From contig JAKSGN010000005.1 in NCBI GenBank assembly GCA_024180945.1, forward strand, positions 2,294,001 through 2,358,000: a DNA stretch of 64,000 bases, given 5' to 3'. The stretch comes from Macrophomina tecta (lineage: Eukaryota > Ascomycota > Dothideomycetes > Botryosphaeriales > Botryosphaeriaceae). Below are positions 59,501-64,000 of the stretch, piece by piece. Below the pieces are notes generated by a model. The model searched no databases, was not told the DNA's origin, and saw nothing but the letters and a program-made list of their open reading frames with translations. Within the stretch, counting starts at the first letter, position 1, and each line of letters opens with the position of its first letter. Both the position numbers and the translations under genes were made by a program.

Positions 59501-59550
59501 AAAAGGGCAAAAAAGTGTATAATCAAGGATCGTGGTATCCGTCACAGCAT
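56519..59550. other. 3 kb gene-poor stretch
   Basis: Between the DUR3 relic and the 3' end of the ricin-like membrane protein gene. 56.6-57.15 kb is strongly C-rich on the plus strand, which creates long but meaningless proline-rich frames. An A-rich run lies near 57254-57280, T-runs lie near 58618-58640, and GA repeats occur near 57967-57980. No supported gene. Confidence 0.45.
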
Positions 59551-61635
59551 TCATCTCCTCATTGACCCAACAGCTGGCCAATTCCTGCCGTGCTCGTGTT
59601 CTCCTCTCTCACGTTCCGGACTCGGCGGTAGGTCGACGAGTCTCACGACCTCCCTCTCCGGGTACGGTCCCATGTCTGCTAGCCGCACCACCTCTCTCAT
59701 TTGCATGGGCCCAGGAGTGTCAACCAGGCGAATGATTTCGCGCCCGCCAGATTCGTGCACAGGCTGCTGCTGTGACTGCTGAGGCTTATCGCCTTCCGCC
59801 TCGTGCACCGTTGCTTGATGGGCCCATCCATCGACGTACCGCGGTGGCGGTTGATTGTGGGCATCCGGCTCACCGAGGTTTGGCTGCTCGGAGCCGTTGA
59901 AGCCGCCGGGGCTGCTACCGTCGTGCGACATCGCCGCCGACGCGCGCCCGTCGCTCGACCAGGTACCGTTGGCCCAGCGGTCCCGGGCCGCTGCGGCACT
60001 ACCCATGTAGCCGGGTGCCGCGCCTCCCGCCATGCCTCCACCGCCACCAAAGCCGTACGCGATGCCGGCGATGTTGTGGGGAAACTGAGCGGTAGCGGTG
60101 ATGGTCCCTCCGGCCGACGCGGAATGCGGTGGCGGCGGCGGTGACGATGAAAGCGTGCGAGGAATGGTGCTGAAGGTGATCTCGCCGTTGCCGTCCGGAA
60201 GCACTTCTTCCCAGCGGGCGCCGTTGCGGTAGGTGCCGCGAGAACTTGTCATAGTGGAGGAAGCCGGCGATTCAGGGAATGACGAAGACATTGCTGTTGA
60301 TGTCGTTGTGTTCATCGAGGTGAAGAGGTTGGGGTCCTTCTCATCCGGATTGTAGTGATTATTTAAAGACGAACACGCCGGCTTTGGCGCCGGTAGGATT
60401 GCGTCTGCGTGATCTGCTGGGAGCTCGTAAACTGAGCGCTGTTGCGGGTTGGGAAAGTACGACGGTGCAGCATGGTGTGGGTTGATCCCGTGATGCATGG
60501 CCATGGGTGATTCCAGCTCGGGTGGAAGACCATGACAATGAGCTGGCGGGGGACTGGCCGGCCCATTTCCGGGAATGGATGATGTGAGTGTGCTGGTCAT
60601 CGTTGGGTCTAGGCCCGTTCGAGAGTTTGGTGTCCGAACGAGCTGATCACGGTTGTCGCCACCGCCGCAAGGAAAAGAGCCTCTGGTGAGAGCGGCATTC
60701 TGCTCCCGCATGCGCTTCTGCCGCCTGCGCCGGCGCCGGAACATCAGTGCCAATACGGCGAGTAGAAATGCTGCGGAGAAAATGCCTCCTCCAAGACTGA
60801 TTCCGATGATGGCAGGAGTAGAAAGAGAGTGACCACCTCCGTCCTTGGGATCAGATGGGGGAAGAGTCGTTGTGGTGCCAATCTGAATGAACGTCAGTAA
60901 TCATGTGCTATCGGACAGAAACGCGACCAGCAAAATTGAACTTGGAGCAGGAAACTGTAGTGTTCGACAGGTGAGACGGCCTCTGAATCTCCTCGGTCAT
61001 GGACGGAGTGTCTTTTCACGTAAGAAAACCCCTAGGAGGGCCTGCTCTTCCCTGGTGTTCCGAACACTTCGAATCCAAAAGGGCTCCAAATGGAGACGAA
61101 CAGCTCTCTAAATAGTCGGAAAAGACGAGATACAGAGGAAAATCCCAGGTCAACTCACATCAGGTGCCTCTGGTGGTAATGTGACATTTTCTGCGACTCT
61201 ATCAAGCATCCAATACTGGCCGGCATATTCGTCACCACTGCTCATGTGTGCTGCCAGCGAGCCCGAGTAGACGTCCAGCCACCATCCGACCCCGGTCCAG
61301 TCATTGGAGAGCTTCACGGAGCCTTCGGCGGGCTGGACGGTCCAGTACTGTCCGGAGTAAAAACCCCATGGCGTCAGGTGCGGGATATCCTTCGGTTCGT
61401 TGTAAACATCGAGGCAATAGGTCTGGCCGCCCACGGCAGCACAGATGTTAAACTTGTTGGCCTCAGCAGAATTGCGGAACTGGAACTCGAGGGCGGTGTC
61501 ATTGTTGGACTTGGCGCGCAGTTGGAGGTCGGGTTGGGTTGGATCGACAGCCAGTGGCCAGAGGCTCCACGAGTTGACCAACTTGTAGGTGGCGGTGCTC
61601 GAAATGTCGGCTAGTGTCGAGATATTCACAAACAT
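59551..61635 (-). CDS. Single-pass membrane protein with ricin B-like ectodomain
   Basis: Role unknown. Proposed exons are complement(59551..60882, 61159..61635), giving 602 residues. Residues 1-150 look like a beta-trefoil (ricin B-type) fold: YKLVNSWSLWPLAVD, TYCLDVYN, GQYWTVQPAEGSVKLSND and GQYWMLDRV, with repeated QYW motifs. Next come a short Thr/Pro stalk, a transmembrane helix (PAIIGISLGGGIFSAAFLLAVLA, split here as a single span) and a very basic stop-transfer (RRRRRRQKR). A 390-residue low-complexity cytoplasmic tail follows. The tail ends in three similar REVVRLxD units (REIIRLVDTP, REVVRLADMG, REVVRLVDLP). There is no N-terminal signal peptide, so either the TM acts as a reverse anchor or an upstream exon is missing. 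The 276-bp intron is the longest in the window and could hide a small exon. Confidence 0.7.
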
Positions 61636-62975
61636 GCTGACCGCAGGTGGTTGTCGATGGGCGTGTCGAGCCGCTGCATGCTGTGGCGGGTGGAGCTTCT
61701 AAGATGTGGCGGACGAGTGGTGTGGGCAGACTTCTGATTTTGTTCAAAAGATGGTTGAGTCAAAAAGCTTCCTGCAACGCACGAGCAGTGGGCAGCGGCG
61801 CGTGCGACGGCGGGGGTGTAGACGGCTTCATCGGGCAGCAGCTTGGCAGAGCGATGCGCCGCGCTGCAGGCCCGGGCCATGAATCAACGGAGGTTGTCAG
61901 ATGGGTCCATATGGTCGAAACTTTGACGGGTGGTACCAACGGCGCTGGTTGGGCGGGCTAGCCGAAGCCCTACCACGCTCGGGCAGTCAATTAACCACTT
62001 GTGGCTGCCGCCGGGATCAAAGCCATACTGCGAAGGGGAAAAAAGGGGATCGAGAACGCCTGGGTTGCTGCTTAGATCGCGCAACGTTGAGGCTAGGAGC
62101 TTAAGGTTTTGGCTATTGTGTTAACGCGACTCGCAACATCGGCGGGTCGGCGGTGGAGAGTTCAGGGGTGAGCGAGCAGTGCTGTCACCCGACGCCTGCG
62201 GATGCACGCCCGAACTTCCCGACTGGGTGTGGCAGAGCGCGCGTCCTTGAGCGTCGAGCTTCAGGTGCGTGGATAGCCGGTTCGTTCCGCAAAAGAGAAG
62301 CCAATCTATCAGGAACCGTTTGAGGATTGCGTCTGCGTTCCAGCGCAATGCTTGAAGACCGTCTCTCCTCCAGGCGCCAGGAATGAAGGGGGCGCCTGCA
62401 GTTCCAGCATGTGAGCTCCGAGCGCCGAATTTCCTCGATCGCCAACGGCGTGTGATGAGCGATGAAATGCCGCAATTTTGCTGACTTTTGCTTCTGCATC
62501 GTGATAAGGTGAAGTCCGGAAGTGCGCTGGAGCCGTTGCTTTTTGACGGAGCCGCGGAAGACCACCGCCTCCAGGGTATCCTTATGAGCCGCCTGCCTTT
62601 CTCCTCCACTCCGAGACGCCTGAGAAACGCTGGCAACCATAAAATCAAGGTAGGACTCCGCCATGATCACGCCGTCGACGAATACTTCCACTTGGCTGCG
62701 TCCGGTGGCGTCTGCCATTCGATTTGCTTTTGAGCGAACATGCTCGACTACTGTCAGCCCTGCTGCGCGCGGTCCGCTGTGTCTTTGTTGCCTCATGACA
62801 CGGTCGCTATGGACATCATTGCGCTGCGCGAACACTTCCCTGTTCAGGCCTAACCCATGCTTCGATCTTCCTCCATGATGACGGTCCCCTGCCAATCATC
62901 CCCACTGCCAGCTCGCCCGGTGCCACGACTAGCTTCCACCGGCACGGAAAATAAGCCAAGATCGTTTCTCTCAGA
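61636..62975. other. Intergenic region with one unassigned frame
   Basis: 1.3 kb between two minus-strand genes. It should hold the 3' UTR of the helicase gene and the promoter of the ricin-like gene. A minus-strand open frame at 62185-62895 (236 codons, no ATG at its start) shows no recognisable domain; I do not call it a gene. A missing signal-peptide exon of the ricin-like gene could also lie here. Confidence 0.4.
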
Positions 62976-64000
62976 TCAATTGCTGCTCTCGTCATAGAGG
63001 TCGCCGTCGTCAAGACCCCGCGTATCCCCGTATGTTAGTTCGGCACCAAAGGGATCGGCCTCGCCTTCAACGTCCATGGTCAATGCTGACAGCATCCCCG
63101 AAACCCACATTTCGTCGTCGGCGCCCGCGGCCATGAAGCGGGCGTAATCCGAGGTGATGTCCTGGTTGATCGCCTCCTTAGTCACGAGTCCGGTTTCCAG
63201 CGTCGAGACTTGCCTACCGCTGTCAGCAGCCTGCCAGCCAACGCTCGTGTCAAGGCCCGGCCCGCGCGACACGCCTTCAGTAGCACCTTCGTTTGCGCCT
63301 TCGCCCGCCCAGAGGCCATGCCTTTGACAGAAGGCTAGAAACGCCGCCCAGCAGGGGTCCACCCCCAGCACGTGCGGATTACCAATAACAACCAGGCCCT
63401 CCTTCGCGCGGGTCAACGCGACATTGAATCTCTTCTGCTCGTGCACGACGCCCAAGCCTCGCTCGCAGTCTTGTTCGAGGTAGCGTGCGCGCGTCCTCGT
63501 CGTGCAGACAATGACGACGCGCGATTCCAGGCCCTGAAACGCTTCCAACGGTCCAATGTTCACCTTCCACATCTCGTAAGGCGGCTCGCGGATCATCGAC
63601 CGCAGCGCGCGAACTTGGGCGTGGAAGGGACTCATAATACAAATGTCTCGCTCGTCGACTAGCCCGGACCGCGCCAGCGACTGAGCGATATTGCAAGCCA
63701 GTCGCGCCTCAGCCACGTTATACCATCCGCCGCCTTCGCCTTCCATCTCATCCGGCCCAGTATTGGCCTTAAAAAGCACGGGCCAGCGCCGGCCTTGCCA
63801 ATCGGGCCAGGAGCGAAGCGCACCTGTCTGGCTGGCTTCTGGAACCAAAGTGTCGTGGTAGAATAGTGAACTTGGGACAGCCAGGATAGCTGGATGTGAG
63901 CGATAATTGCGGATAAGGTTTGAAAATGGCGGTCTAGTGATTGGAAGCATGGTCTTGTCTAGCGGCTTGGATGGCGCACCTGGTGTGTTCTTGCCGCGGG
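62976..64000 (-). CDS. SF1 (Upf1/MOV10-like) helicase, 3' part only
   Basis: C-terminal part of an ATP-dependent nucleic-acid helicase; the gene continues beyond the right edge of the window. The frame is open from 64000 to the stop at 62976, about 341 residues. RecA-like domain 2 motifs are clear: NYRSHPAILAVPSSLFY (motif IV region), GPLEAFQGLESRVVIV (motif V) and EQKRFNVALTRAKEGLVVIGN (motif VI with the arginine finger). This order and the NYRSHP...LFY wording resemble MOV10/SDE3-type RNA helicases and the AAA_12 domain of Upf1-like proteins. The last 120 residues are an acidic, poorly conserved tail. The N-terminal Walker A/B motifs are outside the window, so RNA versus DNA specificity cannot be decided. 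Confidence 0.88.
   Translation of the reverse strand, partial: RGKNTPGAPSKPLDKTMLPITRPPFSNLIRNYRSHPAILAVPSSLFYHDTLVPEASQTGALRSWPDWQGRRWPVLFKANTGPDEMEGEGGGWYNVAEARLACNIAQSLARSGLVDERDICIMSPFHAQVRALRSMIREPPYEMWKVNIGPLEAFQGLESRVVIVCTTRTRARYLEQDCERGLGVVHEQKRFNVALTRAKEGLVVIGNPHVLGVDPCWAAFLAFCQRHGLWAGEGANEGATEGVSRGPGLDTSVGWQAADSGRQVSTLETGLVTKEAINQDITSDYARFMAAGADDEMWVSGMLSALTMDVEGEADPFGAELTYGDTRGLDDGDLYDESSN

Noticed and set aside
62185..62895. 236-codon minus-strand frame downstream of the helicase
   Set aside because: Begins at TTG rather than ATG, contains no known domain and is Arg-rich.

Overview
This window comes from the nuclear genome of a filamentous ascomycete (Pezizomycotina). The evidence is the gene content: a p67phox-like NADPH oxidase regulator (NoxR), an ATG15 vacuolar lipase, the choline oxidase/betaine aldehyde dehydrogenase pair, a fungal Rictor and a SIP5 homologue. 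Most genes have one to four short introns of about 46-60 bp with GTRNGT donors. Class (for example Dothideomycetes or Eurotiomycetes) cannot be fixed from the sequence alone. All exon joins below were made by hand from reading frame, splice sites and family conservation.

Left part (1-15.5 kb): 3.3 kb without a visible gene, then the TORC2 subunit Rictor/Ste16 (-), urate oxidase with a peroxisomal AKL end (+), mitochondrial ribosomal protein uL13m (-), the copper chaperone CCS1 (+) and NoxR (+, first intron apparently GC-AG). 15.5-21.8 kb is gene-poor. It holds one short, diverged gene that looks like FIG1 (the mating/fusion Ca2+ regulator).

Middle (21.8-33 kb): a head-to-head glycine-betaine module, with betaine aldehyde dehydrogenase (-, ends in SKL) and choline oxidase (+) sharing a roughly 0.6-0.8 kb promoter. 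A ketopantoate-reductase-family gene follows, then an AT-rich island with an intron-containing tRNA-Val(AAC), a mutated 5'-half copy of that tRNA and a possible Ulp1-type protease relic. Next is an ARA2-like D-arabinose dehydrogenase.

Right part (33-64 kb): SIP5-like protein (+), ATG15 (-), VPS9-domain Rab GEF (+), a TMEM135-like membrane protein (-) and a LITAF-domain protein (+). A 6.2 kb stretch without recognisable genes follows, then a clearly broken DUR3-type urea transporter (in-frame stops and frameshifts). After another 3 kb gene-poor stretch come a single-pass membrane protein with a ricin-like ectodomain (-) and the 3' part of an SF1 Upf1/MOV10-like helicase (-) that runs off the right edge.

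Functionally the window is mostly housekeeping and membrane traffic (TORC2, VPS9, ATG15, LITAF, TMEM135). It also carries peroxisome-linked oxidative steps that make H2O2 or handle its by-products (uricase, choline oxidase/BADH) and redox genes (CCS1, NoxR). I found no defence island, biosynthetic cluster or clearly new system. The points most worth a second look are the relics (FIG1-like, DUR3, Ulp1-like, tRNA half) and several splice-site oddities.
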